Notes: generated from the letters alone by a model not told the origin. A stretch of DNA of 64,000 bases from Jeotgalicoccus nanhaiensis (GCA_004570955.1 SPPL01000001.1:186001-250000), one strand, 5' to 3'; counted from the first letter of the stretch, positions 26,768 to 36,335 are shown. Numbers and translations: made by a program.

Positions 26768-27676
26768 TTAAAATATATTTAATTGCAATAAAACACTATA
26801 AACAAAAAGACCAAATAATGAAACAATTGGAATATACCGTAGTAATGGCCTATGATACTTTTTAGTTGAAATTTCGTCACTTTTCTCCTGCTGCTTTGTA
26901 AGCATTTCCTTCTTATAATCGAGTTGATCTTGTTTGGACATTTTTTGAAATTTTGTGATAAATCGTGCATACTCGTTAGCGATAGGTACACATTTACCAT
27001 AATCAATTAATTCACCATAATGAATCCACATTGCTTTATTACACATTCTGCCAACCTGTTTTGCTGAATGAGAAACAAAAAATATCGTTTTCCCTTCTTT
27101 TTGAAACTGTTTTATTTTTTCGATACATTTATTAGAAAAAGTTTCATCTCCAACCGATAAAGCTTCATCTATGATTAGCACATCAGGATCTGTATGAATT
27201 GCAATGGCGAAACCAAGCCGAGATTTCATACCACTTGAGTAAGATTTTATCGGCTGATTTATAAAGTCATCTAGTTCACTGAATTCTAAAATATCATTGT
27301 AACGCTCATCTATTTGTTTTTCAGACAACCCGTGCATTAAACATTTTTTCTTAATGTTTTCCACACCGGTTAGTTCCTGATCCAAACCAGCATTAATCGC
27401 AATCATTGAACTGGTACCATTTATAGTAATCTTACCCTCACTAGGTACTGTAGCCTCACCCAGTAAATCAGATAATGTTGATTTACCCGATCCGTTCAAA
27501 CCGACTATACCTACTGAGTCACCTGGTTCAACTTCAAATGATATATCTCTTAATGCATAAAAAGGTTTTTCTTTATAAAAGTGACCGAACGTAAATAATG
27601 ACAGCAATTTGTCCTTACGGCTTCTGTTCATATCATATATTTTTGAAACATTTTCGACTTTAACTTTATAAGTCAT
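26768..27676 (-). CDS. TagH-type ABC exporter ATPase with C-terminal membrane anchor
   Basis: A 302-residue second TagH-like ATPase. It has Walker A GLNGSGKST, signature YSSGMKSRLG, Walker B VLIIDEALS and switch VSHSAKQV. It matches the tagH product closely over the ABC domain but carries no GW modules. Instead it ends in a single hydrophobic segment (YIPIVSLFGLFVYSVLL) eight residues or fewer from the stop, as if truncated after a membrane anchor. Its permease partner is probably the TagG-like protein at 34,212, four genes upstream. ATG 27,676 has AGAAGG at six bases; the in-frame TTG at 27,682 abuts it. Confidence 0.88.
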   Translation of the reverse strand: MTYKVKVENVSKIYDMNRSRKDKLLSLFTFGHFYKEKPFYALRDISFEVEPGDSVGIVGLNGSGKSTLSDLLGEATVPSEGKITINGTSSMIAINAGLDQELTGVENIKKKCLMHGLSEKQIDERYNDILEFSELDDFINQPIKSYSSGMKSRLGFAIAIHTDPDVLIIDEALSVGDETFSNKCIEKIKQFQKEGKTIFFVSHSAKQVGRMCNKAMWIHYGELIDYGKCVPIANEYARFITKFQKMSKQDQLDYKKEMLTKQQEKSDEISTKKYHRPLLRYIPIVSLFGLFVYSVLLQLNIF

Positions 27677-27689
27677 ATTCAACCTTCTC

Positions 27690-28976
27690 TCAATTACTTA
27701 ATTCATTATAAATATTAAGTAACTCTTCTTTTTCATTTTCCCAGTTATAATTGTATTTCGCATTTTTGCAATTCATACTCAATTCATTTCTAAGGTCTGG
27801 GTTATCAATTAATTTTTGAGTAGCTGATGCAATACTTTTAGGTTTATCTGCTTCTACAGTTATACCAATATTCTCTTCGTCTACAACACGTTTTATTTCA
27901 GGGAAATCACAACTGATGACTGGAACTTCGGCCATGATATACTCAAAAAGCTTGTTAGAAGATGCCGAGTAATGATTATAACTTGTATTTTGCAGTACCT
28001 GATATCCTATATAAGCTTGTTTCGTATATGAAGGTAGTTTTTCCAACGGCTGTTTAGGAAGAAACTTAACTTTATCTTCCAATTGTTTTCTATTTGTTTC
28101 TTCTATCAGTTCTTCTTTCAGCTTGCCATCACCAATTATAACAAGTACTCCATTTTCAATATAATTCATCGCCTGGATTAATACATCGAGTCCTCTGCCA
28201 TACTGAACTCCACCTTGATACAATAATATTTTTTTTGAACGTTCGATATTAAGCATTTCATATAAATCGACGTCAGGAACCTTGTCTATATCATACAGTG
28301 CTGAATAATTGTGAAGTGTTTTTGGCAGATAACCATATAACTCTTCATGTTTTTTTGCACGCGTTTTGTTCTCAACAATTGTTTCATCTGCGAATTTAAT
28401 TAAACTTTTTTCTACTAATTTTATTGTGTCCGGATTATAGCCTGTCCGGTCCGTTTGAACTTCATGAGAGTCATAAACAAGTTTACTGTCATGAATTATC
28501 GTACAAATGCAACCTTGAGCCAAAGTGTTTAAATCATTGGAATGATAAATATCTGCTCTTTGCTGAAGACCTTTCCCAATCATTTTTAAACTTCGAATCA
28601 ATTTCACTGTGTTTTGTCTCAGCTTATTATTTTTTAAGGTTACTGCAGTTGCAATTAATCCGCTTAACATCACTAACAAGCTCTTTTTAGAGTATTTGAA
28701 TAAAATCGGTGACATTACTGCCGTCACTCCAGCAGTCACTACTGTCACTCTTTTCTTTCTTTTAAAATAATACTCAAGTGCAGCAGGGTACATTGGCACA
28801 CGATGCACCTTAAAGTTCTCATTGATTACCTCATATGGAACTGCTTCGGGTATTTTTTTATTTGCAATCGCAATTAAATTTACATCATAACCATTTTCAC
28901 TTAATGTAAGACACTCTCTCATTACACGTGCATCGTTCGTAAAATGGTTCCATACAAACACTGTGACTTTTTTCAT
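27690..28976 (-). CDS. GT4 glycosyltransferase
   Basis: A 428-residue GT-B glycosyltransferase. N-terminal VFVWNHFTNDARVMRE, middle DIYHSNDLNTLAQG and LVYDSHEVQTDRTGYN, then the donor half ILLYQGGVQYGRGLDVL and SASSNKLFEYIMAEVPVI (the E of FEY is the family's UDP-sugar ligand). It is a paralogue of the gene at 35,172 along its whole length, but has an insertion around residues 70-115 with two hydrophobic stretches that may attach it to the membrane. It ends 14 bases before the tagH-like gene. Confidence 0.84.
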   Translation of the reverse strand: MKKVTVFVWNHFTNDARVMRECLTLSENGYDVNLIAIANKKIPEAVPYEVINENFKVHRVPMYPAALEYYFKRKKRVTVVTAGVTAVMSPILFKYSKKSLLVMLSGLIATAVTLKNNKLRQNTVKLIRSLKMIGKGLQQRADIYHSNDLNTLAQGCICTIIHDSKLVYDSHEVQTDRTGYNPDTIKLVEKSLIKFADETIVENKTRAKKHEELYGYLPKTLHNYSALYDIDKVPDVDLYEMLNIERSKKILLYQGGVQYGRGLDVLIQAMNYIENGVLVIIGDGKLKEELIEETNRKQLEDKVKFLPKQPLEKLPSYTKQAYIGYQVLQNTSYNHYSASSNKLFEYIMAEVPVISCDFPEIKRVVDEENIGITVEADKPKSIASATQKLIDNPDLRNELSMNCKNAKYNYNWENEKEELLNIYNELSN

Positions 28977-28986
28977 TATTCATCAC

Positions 28987-30657
28987 CTATATATTTATAA
29001 AAATCTCTTCACCATTTACAGATATTTGTAATGCAAATTCATTTATGTCTGTCACCTGTATACTTAGAGAGTCATCCATACTGATTATAGTTTTAAATAC
29101 ATAATCACTGTTACTATTAACAGCTGCTGAAAACCTCAGCTGTTTTGTTTCTACTGCTTTACCGTAACCTGAAGTTACAATAGACTGTACTGGTTCAGTC
29201 TGTGATGGTAAAACATCAATTTTTTCTTTAATATCTTGTAATTGAGTAAATGTTACAATATTTCCGGATTTAGTTTTAATTTTTGCAGTGTTAGCTTCAT
29301 AATTTACAATTTCACTCTGTGGTGACAAGTTAAAATTTTGATATATATTTGATTCTACTTCACTTTGTGCCGAATCCAGCAATATCACAACTGGATAATT
29401 CTTTAATGCAATTAATCTGCGGGATAGCTTTGAGCTTTCAAAGCTGTGGTTCTTCCCTTCAACAAAAGTATACTTTTTATTATCAAAGTATTTTGTTGTC
29501 TGCACTTTCGTCGAGAATCTATTGTCATTATCCAATTTATAATCTTCTTTATCAAAGAACAGGGTACTATGAGCCTGAGGCGACATAATGTAACGTCTTC
29601 TTATATCACCGCCATAGCTGAATTTACCAGAGTCAACAAGAATGTCATCTCCTTTATAATACAGAGTCATGCTTAGATCATCTCTGTGTTTGTGCGTGAT
29701 TGTAGAATAGCCTGCCGTGAATGAAGCGTAGAAATTTTCGCTCTGAATTACAGTCAAACCAAGCTCATCATCGGAGAAATTTTTAAATACTTTCTTTCTC
29801 CCTAAAGCACTGTTACCCGAGTCTCCTAATGCAGGCAGACGTTTGTTCGGCCTTGATATAACAGGTAAAAACTCCCCAGCAACGCTCAGTTTTTTATTAA
29901 TAACATCACCAAAAGTCTGATCATGTTTATTTAAATATCTTTCCATTTCCTGATACATTTTCACTACCATCCTGTGATAGTCAGGCGAGTTTTCTAAATG
30001 ACTTCCTTGAGAACTGAATGAATACCAAAGAGTTTCTTTGGCTCTTCTAAAACCCGTACTGAACAGTTCACGATTTTCTAAGATATTTCCAAGAATCATT
30101 AATGAACGGTCCATCATCAACGAATGATTATTATATTTATAATTTTTATCATCCATTAAGAATTCGCCATGCTTTTTAAGAAGCTTATAGTATTTACGTT
30201 CATCAATATTTAACGTGTTTTTGGATAAGTAGAGAAAATAGATGATATTTTGCACCCTGTTTGCTACAGGATGATCATACCAAAGCATCTCATTCTTTTG
30301 TTTTGATTCCATGAAATCAATCCATGATTCTATATAATTTTCTGACTTCTCTAAATATTTAATATCTTTTGTTTTGTCATATTCTAAAAGTAAACTGCCG
30401 ACAAATCGCAATGAATGAATATATAACTGATAGCTTTTACCATATCTTTTATTAGTAACATTCCAGTTATGGCCATTATTGAAGTCTGTTTTTGCAAAAT
30501 TTGGAAATGGAATTATAAAATTTTCCATAGCGGAATCCGCTATTAGTTTAGTGTTTTTATCATATTCTAAGAGTTTAATAAAATCGTATTCTTCTATCGA
30601 ATCGATGAAATTAACCTTATGATTTCTTTTTAATAACCTGGAAAAAATATTTGTCAT
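28987..30657 (-). CDS. Heparinase II/III-like protein, no signal peptide
   Basis: A 556-residue protein of the heparinase II/III (alginate-lyase-like) superfamily: an alpha/alpha toroid plus a C-terminal beta-sandwich. Conserved motifs are YNNHSLMMDR (around 176), HLENSPDYHRMV (around 220) and ITHKHRDDLSMTLYYKG with LVDSGKFSYGG (around 322), all holding candidate catalytic His, Asn, Tyr and Arg. Known members cleave uronate-containing polysaccharides by elimination. No signal peptide is present, so it would act in the cytoplasm. ATG 30,657 is nine bases after AAGGA; the ATG at 30,666 is adjacent to it. Confidence 0.84.
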   Translation of the reverse strand: MTNIFSRLLKRNHKVNFIDSIEEYDFIKLLEYDKNTKLIADSAMENFIIPFPNFAKTDFNNGHNWNVTNKRYGKSYQLYIHSLRFVGSLLLEYDKTKDIKYLEKSENYIESWIDFMESKQKNEMLWYDHPVANRVQNIIYFLYLSKNTLNIDERKYYKLLKKHGEFLMDDKNYKYNNHSLMMDRSLMILGNILENRELFSTGFRRAKETLWYSFSSQGSHLENSPDYHRMVVKMYQEMERYLNKHDQTFGDVINKKLSVAGEFLPVISRPNKRLPALGDSGNSALGRKKVFKNFSDDELGLTVIQSENFYASFTAGYSTITHKHRDDLSMTLYYKGDDILVDSGKFSYGGDIRRRYIMSPQAHSTLFFDKEDYKLDNDNRFSTKVQTTKYFDNKKYTFVEGKNHSFESSKLSRRLIALKNYPVVILLDSAQSEVESNIYQNFNLSPQSEIVNYEANTAKIKTKSGNIVTFTQLQDIKEKIDVLPSQTEPVQSIVTSGYGKAVETKQLRFSAAVNSNSDYVFKTIISMDDSLSIQVTDINEFALQISVNGEEIFINI

Positions 30658-30662
30658 TAAAT

Positions 30663-33287
30663 TCATTCCTTATAATTCACTTCGTTTTTTAACTCTCTTA
30701 TACTTTCCAATAAGTCATTATCTTCAACTTTTTCATATTTATCATACAAACTGTAAATATCAAGGAATCTTGTAATTGCTTCATGTCGTTCCTCTGGTTT
30801 AATACGATCAATACGTGATAAGTACCAGCCTTTAATATAGAAATTGAATCTTTCATTAAGATAAGTTTCTAATAAATTATGTTCTTTAAGGAATGGTATT
30901 CTTTCGATTTCCAGTTTGTAATATTTATCGAAGAATTTTTTCCCGATAGTATTTGTAACTGAACCGCTGACCGCCGCGTAATACATGTGAACAAAAGTTT
31001 CCACCGCAATTGCATTGCGGCAGTTCAGAATAAGCTCTTGGAAAAATACTGTATCCTGTCCTGCTGCTCCTTCTACCATCTCAATGTTGTTGTCCTGAAT
31101 AATGTTTGTTTTAACAATCAAAGCTTGAATACTCTGGGCACGAAGGGCAGAATCTTTCATAAATTGATGTGTATCTTCAATTAGAAGTTTTTTATTATTG
31201 AATTTTTTAACTGTACCTGAATATTTAAATGTAGCTCGTCGTTTATTATCTTCTTTCATGATATTACCAACGGCCATGTCTATCTCAGGGTTTTCGACCA
31301 GTTTATGCAGTAAATCAGCATAACCGTCTCCTGAAGCCTCGTTGTCAGGATCCAAATAAGTCAGATAAGGTGTTTTAACCATTTTAGCGCCTTCGTTTCT
31401 TGGTCTTGATGCACTGCCGGAACCTTCCGGGAACTCTACATAGACAATATCAGGGTATCTGCGTCTTAATCTGTTGATGATGCTGATTGTCTCCGGATCC
31501 GTACTTCCGTCATTAATAAAAATAATTTCCATCTTGTCAAAAACAGAGGATCTTGTAAGACTTCTAAAACACTTATCTTCAAGATATCTTCCGTTATTAT
31601 GAATCGGCACAATAACAGAAACTAGTTTCTCAATACCTATTTTCTCAGGACTGTTAATCATAATTTCAGTCATAGGAATAACATAACCATTCGAAGTTTC
31701 TGCTTTATAATCACTGTTTAAAATATTAGTATCGAACATAGTTAAGTTCAGGTTTCCATATTCTTCTGAATAATCATGAACATTATTATTTTGTTTTGTT
31801 ACAAAGTCGACATCTGTATATACGAACGCGGACAGTAAATCTTCCAGATGATATTCTTCATAAATAAATTCGTCACTGAAATACGTAACGAAATCGTAAT
31901 CATTGATATTTACATTGTTCAATTCGCTCTTATGAACCAATATTTTATTTTTGTACATCTGTCTGTCGAATGAATCCTGTATTTTACCTGAAAGTTCAGA
32001 TGCAATTACTAAAATATTCTTCTCATCAATATTTGACTGAAGACCAAAGTTTTCTGCGAATTGTGAGATTCTGTGAAATCCAGTCTCATTAAGCATTACC
32101 TGTCTGATTCCTTTTGCCCGCATGTCTTCATATTCGCGTTCTGAATGATTGTTCAGCATAGGTTTTACATCCGCTTTAGTATTCACTATAAATAAATTTG
32201 GAAACTTATTATTAACTCCCATGCTGTAATTAGTAAGCATGAGGTTACCCATTGCCTGCAATTCAAATACTCTGTTGGCAAACATTGTTTCAGAGTACTT
32301 CACAGAGTTGACATTAATCGCCCAAGGAATCAATCTGTGGATATCCATTAAGTCGTTATGTTCCATAGGATAGGTTAAATTCTCAATATATCTTTTCGGG
32401 AACTGATATCTCGTTTTTCTCAGTTCAAGGTTCCTGTCGATAATCGTCAGATCAAAGCCATTTTCTTTAACACCATCAAACATCCTTGCAGATTCATTAT
32501 TTCTCACCGGATATTTTTCAGTCCAGCTTCCTGCAAAAAGTACATGTTCTTTGTTTTGAAGTGCTGTTTGTGTCCGGCTGCCGACTGGATTATGATATTT
32601 AGGATTCACTCCAAACTCCATAACATAAACATTCTCGTTACCGCAGTACTCTTTATATTTATCCACCATTTCCAGTGCACTTGTATAAATAACATCGCAC
32701 TCTTTTGCAATGTCTTTGAAGAGATGGAAGTTAACCGGATCTTCTTTAGAGTAGAAAGCAGTTGGCACGCCAGATTTCTTAAATGCAGCTACCATGTTCA
32801 TAAGTTTTTCGCGCTTATCACTTCTTGGAGATGCTACCTGAGCCCAGCTGCCATCAATCCCTCTCCATGAACTAACTACAATAACAAAATCAAAATCACT
32901 GCTCTCAACATCACTGTCTGCTGAAATATATTTTATATTTGCTGAATCTTTATAGGCATTGTATACAAATTCGTCACATATAATTCCAATGTTATAATTT
33001 AATTTTTTATAAAATCTGGAGCCATTGCTCTTGCTGATTTCAGGGAAATGAGTTTCAAGTTCCTCTAAGAAATCTGTTTTGCCATTTTGCTCAAATTCTT
33101 CATAATATTTGTACTGGGAATTGTACATTTTTTCATTACTCAAATGTTCCAGTGCTCTGAAGTAATTTTCATCCAGCAGATTGACATAGTGTTTAAGGCG
33201 TTCAATTCTATCAAGATTATCAAAACCTTTGATTAACTCCTCGTCTTGTTTTAATTCAGTTTCTCTCTCAGTGAAATTTCCCTCCAC
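30663..33287 (-). CDS. Two-domain glycosyltransferase: CgeB-like plus GT2
   Basis: An 874-residue fusion. The N-terminal part has a CgeB/DUF3880-like GT-B region: VLFAGSWTEKYPVRN, then MFANRVFELQAMGNLMLTNY, which resembles the GT1/GT4-type donor site. From about residue 560 is a GT-A domain of family 2 with VSVIVPIHNNGRYLEDK, INDGSTDPET and YLDPDNEASGDGY (a DPDxE variant of DxD). A C-terminal helical region follows. Such proteins can add two linkages or polymerise a repeat. The start is GTG 33,287, sharing a base with the previous stop (TAGTG) and five bases after GGAGAGGG. Confidence 0.83.
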   Translation of the reverse strand: MEGNFTERETELKQDEELIKGFDNLDRIERLKHYVNLLDENYFRALEHLSNEKMYNSQYKYYEEFEQNGKTDFLEELETHFPEISKSNGSRFYKKLNYNIGIICDEFVYNAYKDSANIKYISADSDVESSDFDFVIVVSSWRGIDGSWAQVASPRSDKREKLMNMVAAFKKSGVPTAFYSKEDPVNFHLFKDIAKECDVIYTSALEMVDKYKEYCGNENVYVMEFGVNPKYHNPVGSRTQTALQNKEHVLFAGSWTEKYPVRNNESARMFDGVKENGFDLTIIDRNLELRKTRYQFPKRYIENLTYPMEHNDLMDIHRLIPWAINVNSVKYSETMFANRVFELQAMGNLMLTNYSMGVNNKFPNLFIVNTKADVKPMLNNHSEREYEDMRAKGIRQVMLNETGFHRISQFAENFGLQSNIDEKNILVIASELSGKIQDSFDRQMYKNKILVHKSELNNVNINDYDFVTYFSDEFIYEEYHLEDLLSAFVYTDVDFVTKQNNNVHDYSEEYGNLNLTMFDTNILNSDYKAETSNGYVIPMTEIMINSPEKIGIEKLVSVIVPIHNNGRYLEDKCFRSLTRSSVFDKMEIIFINDGSTDPETISIINRLRRRYPDIVYVEFPEGSGSASRPRNEGAKMVKTPYLTYLDPDNEASGDGYADLLHKLVENPEIDMAVGNIMKEDNKRRATFKYSGTVKKFNNKKLLIEDTHQFMKDSALRAQSIQALIVKTNIIQDNNIEMVEGAAGQDTVFFQELILNCRNAIAVETFVHMYYAAVSGSVTNTIGKKFFDKYYKLEIERIPFLKEHNLLETYLNERFNFYIKGWYLSRIDRIKPEERHEAITRFLDIYSLYDKYEKVEDNDLLESIRELKNEVNYKE

Positions 33288-34198
33288 TATTTCCCTCTCC
33301 TTTCCCAAATCGCGACTTGAATTTTACCAAGTTTTGAATTTCTTAAATTATTATACAAATTTTCAACGCGATTGAGACGTGTTTCATATTTGTCAATGTT
33401 TTTTTCAAGTTCAATCTGTCTTTTCAAAAGAGACTCAATGATACTTTTTGTTTTTTTACGTTCATTAGTCTGCATTTGAATAAAGTTTTCCTGCAGATGA
33501 CTATTTTCAATGTCCAAATGACTTGTATCATAGTCCAGATCATCTAAATTCACCCAAGAGGTTTGATTCTCAGTAGATAATTTTGCTATGTTTAATTCTA
33601 GAAATACAAGTGTTACTGTAGCTTTCATTGTCTCTGCAACAGGTTCCTGATCAATTACTAAATTAGAATCTCTGTATAACTTCACACTCTCATCTACATT
33701 TAAGTAGTCGGAAGTATCAATCCCTCTGATAATATCTCGCGGGTATACAAATCCCTGAAATTTCCCTTTTAAATAAATCATTTCAAGTTGTACACCATCT
33801 ACTTGTATAAATGACTTAGAAGTAAGCAATCTGCCTTTTAATGATAGAACTAAATCTTTATTAATATTTACCTGCCTGTTAAAATCCGGCGTCGTAAATT
33901 TATCAAAATTTATTTTCACAGATTCCAGCTTTTTAGGATGAATAAAAATAGAGTTTTCGAGAACTGTCCAGCCGATTATATTTGCACCGAATTCTATCAG
34001 AGCATAAAATTCTTCATCTATCTCACGTAATCCTAAAACACGCACAACCTGATTATTTAAATTCCCCAGGGTACGTTCACTGGAGTTGATATCGAACTCG
34101 TTATATATATTTTGGTTTATATTTTCCTGTACTAATATCTCAAAAAGTTGCGGTGTTTTGATGTATTCTTTCAATTTATTTACTAATTTAATATTCAT
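33287..34198 (-). CDS. SH3/GW-like plus coiled-coil protein of the glycan locus
   Basis: A 303-residue protein with no signal peptide or membrane segment. Two SH3-like modules can be seen: about 45-92 (RVLGLREIDEEFYALIEF, then NIIGWTVLENSIFIHPKK, a GW-type signature) and about 110-165 (FIQVDGVQLEMIYLKGKF then GFVYPRDI). A charged linker leads to a coiled coil (about 230-290; heptad-like RQIELEKNIDKYETRLNRVE) and a basic tail. I know no named family. It is translationally coupled to the GT fusion by a one-base overlap and follows the permease gene by 13 bases, so it probably works with the exporter or polymerase. Confidence 0.65.
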   Translation of the reverse strand: MNIKLVNKLKEYIKTPQLFEILVQENINQNIYNEFDINSSERTLGNLNNQVVRVLGLREIDEEFYALIEFGANIIGWTVLENSIFIHPKKLESVKINFDKFTTPDFNRQVNINKDLVLSLKGRLLTSKSFIQVDGVQLEMIYLKGKFQGFVYPRDIIRGIDTSDYLNVDESVKLYRDSNLVIDQEPVAETMKATVTLVFLELNIAKLSTENQTSWVNLDDLDYDTSHLDIENSHLQENFIQMQTNERKKTKSIIESLLKRQIELEKNIDKYETRLNRVENLYNNLRNSKLGKIQVAIWERRGK

Positions 34199-34211
34199 GG
34201 AAATACTCCTC

Positions 34212-35021
34212 TTATAAATAATCTACCAGTTTATTTTTAAATCTATAGTGGATTTGAACTCCGATGTAGATTAATAGCACCGTTAATGACCAAAAGTATA
34301 AATGATCTGCCATCTCACCATAGAGCGGCCCACCTTCAAAAACCATCGCATATCGGTAATTCATAAGCAGATAGGCAAATGGATTTAGCGAAGCCATTGT
34401 CTGCAGTATTTCATTAGCTTCTGATAATGACCAGAATATCGGTGTCATGAAGAAAAACATTCTAATAACATTTTGCAGTATATTTTTCATATCTCTGATA
34501 ATAATTATAAGTGACGACATGATTAACGAAATACCAAAAATTACTGCAGAACTTGCAAATATGAAATATAACAGCGCTAAATAATGTAGCGGTTCTGAGT
34601 ATCCATTCCACAAACTGATTGCCATTACAATAGATGTAACCAGCAGCAGATTAAATAACCCATTCAAAATTGCAGTGGATAATAAAACACTCGCTGGGAA
34701 CTTCATTTTCGTCACTAATGAAAGCTGACTTTGAATTGCATTTGAAGCACCGTTAATACCTTGTTGAATATAAAGCCATGGGAACAGACCTGAAATCAGA
34801 TAGACAAGAAAAGGTATACCTTCTACATCTCCTCTGTCTCCACGCAAGCCTAAACCAAATACAATGAAATATATTAGAACCTGTAAAAGCGGTTGAAGTA
34901 TATTCCAGAATGCGCCTAAATAATGATTAGCATATTGACTTTTAATATTATAAATAGATAATTTCCATATTAAATGTCTGTGATGCCATTGTTCCTTAAA
35001 AAATTCTATAATTTTCAGCAT
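34212..35021 (-). CDS. TagG-type ABC-2 exporter permease (second system)
   Basis: A 269-residue permease with six membrane segments. Family hallmarks are LSIYNIKSQYANHYLGAFW at the N-terminus, then LISGLFPWLYIQQ and SLIIIIRDMKNILQNVIRM. It clearly parallels tagG at 18,029 and ends in KNKLVDYL. With the anchored TagH-like ATPase at 26,768 it should form the second polysaccharide exporter. ATG 35,021 is five bases after GGGG; the TTG at 35,033 has no site. First gene of the locus downstream of a dyad at 35,069-35,085. Confidence 0.88.
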   Translation of the reverse strand: MLKIIEFFKEQWHHRHLIWKLSIYNIKSQYANHYLGAFWNILQPLLQVLIYFIVFGLGLRGDRGDVEGIPFLVYLISGLFPWLYIQQGINGASNAIQSQLSLVTKMKFPASVLLSTAILNGLFNLLLVTSIVMAISLWNGYSEPLHYLALLYFIFASSAVIFGISLIMSSLIIIIRDMKNILQNVIRMFFFMTPIFWSLSEANEILQTMASLNPFAYLLMNYRYAMVFEGGPLYGEMADHLYFWSLTVLLIYIGVQIHYRFKNKLVDYL

Positions 35022-35068
35022 AGTTTTCCCCAATTCAATTCTTCACTTAATTACATATGCAGTAAAAT

Positions 35069-35085
35069 ATTGTTACGTGAACAAT
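35069..35085. promoter_or_regulatory. Operator-like dyad upstream of the second exporter operon
   Basis: ATTGTT-N5-AACAAT, a perfect 6-bp dyad, lies about 50 bases before the TagG-type permease start. It could bind a dimeric repressor; no regulator is assigned. Confidence 0.35.
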
Positions 35086-35137
35086 AAAAAAACCAATAAT
35101 CACTATATCATTTTGTCTGTTAAGACTTCTATTAAAT

Positions 35138-35174
35138 ATAAAAAAGTGTTACCTGCAAAACATGATAACACTTA
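35138..35174 (-). terminator. Terminator of the GT4 gene at 35,172
   Basis: An 8-bp stem AAGTGTTA/TAACACTT overlaps the stop codon and is followed by TTTTT on the minus strand. Confidence 0.6.
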
Positions 35175-36335
35175 GATTTCATAATAAATATTATTCAATA
35201 CCTGTTTCTCATTATCCCAGTTATACTTGTTTTTAGCTCTTTGAGTATTCTCCTTAAGACAATTCCTTTTATCTTCATCATCAATTAACTCCTGAATTGC
35301 CTGCTGTAACTCTATTGTATTCGACTCTTCAACTGTTAAACCAATTTTTTCTTCTTCAATCACCTTCTTAATCTCTGGTAAATCTGAACCGATTACAGGA
35401 ACATGAGCCATAAGATACTCAAACAGTTTATTTGATGATGCTGAATAATGATTAAAATTTGTATTCTCTAAAAATTGAATACCGATATCAGCTGTTTTTG
35501 TATAGCTTCTCAGTTCTTGATAAGGCACTCTGTCTATAAATATCACTTTGTCCTCAAGTTTTAATTCTCTATGATAATCTAGCAGATTTTGACGTTCTTT
35601 TCCATCGCCAAGCATAATCAGCTTTCCATTTTCAATATTTTTAAAAGCATCGAGCAGCTTAAATAAACCTCTCCCTTCCTGCATACCTCCCTGATAGAGT
35701 ACAATCTTTGTGTCCTCTGGAATGCTGTAGACTTCTCTTAAAGGAAAAGCTTTAACTTCATCAATATTATATAATTCAGAGTAGTTATGAATCGGTGTCG
35801 GCCGGCTTTTATATAAATCTTTATGGTAATCGGCTCGTGTGTCATTCTCTACAATCACTTTATCAACAAATTTAAGCAGTAACTTTTCTATTCTGTATAT
35901 TTTTTCAAAGCTGTAATGTGTTCGGCTTGTCTGTACTTCATGAGAGTCATAAATTAATTTCTTTCTCTTTAAGCGGAGTTTTGCGCTCACGATTCCCTGA
36001 ATTAAAGTATTTAAGTCATGTGCATGATACACATCTGTATTATATTTCCTACCTAGCATTATCATTTTAAACATTAGCAGCATATTTGGTATATGCTTGG
36101 TAATAACAGACGATTTAATCTTGCTTGTTATCTTTTCAGGAAATTCTAATTTCAGAGGTCTGTTGACAACTACACCCTTCCTGATTTTCTCACCGGAAGG
36201 AAGATGCATTTCAGACAGTTCTTTCTTAGCAATTATTGTTACTGTATAATCTAAATCAGCTAACGCAGATGCTTCTCTCAGCACCCTTGCATCATTCACA
36301 AAATTATTCCACACGAACATCGTTACCTTTTTCAT
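35172..36335 (-). CDS. GT4 glycosyltransferase, paralogue of the one at 27,690
   Basis: A 387-residue GT-B enzyme. MFVWNNFVNDARVLRE, DVYHAHDLNTLIQG, LIYDSHEVQTSRTHYS, IVLYQGGMQEGRGLFKL and ASSNKLFEYLMAHVPVIGS align almost word for word with the 27,690 product, but it lacks that protein's hydrophobic insertion. The pair therefore arose by duplication and may add related sugars. ATG 36,335 lies six bases after GAGGG; the TTG two codons earlier touches it. It has its own terminator, so it is probably separate from the tagG-like operon, and it is divergent from the LCP gene. Confidence 0.84.
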   Translation of the reverse strand: MKKVTMFVWNNFVNDARVLREASALADLDYTVTIIAKKELSEMHLPSGEKIRKGVVVNRPLKLEFPEKITSKIKSSVITKHIPNMLLMFKMIMLGRKYNTDVYHAHDLNTLIQGIVSAKLRLKRKKLIYDSHEVQTSRTHYSFEKIYRIEKLLLKFVDKVIVENDTRADYHKDLYKSRPTPIHNYSELYNIDEVKAFPLREVYSIPEDTKIVLYQGGMQEGRGLFKLLDAFKNIENGKLIMLGDGKERQNLLDYHRELKLEDKVIFIDRVPYQELRSYTKTADIGIQFLENTNFNHYSASSNKLFEYLMAHVPVIGSDLPEIKKVIEEEKIGLTVEESNTIELQQAIQELIDDEDKRNCLKENTQRAKNKYNWDNEKQVLNNIYYEI

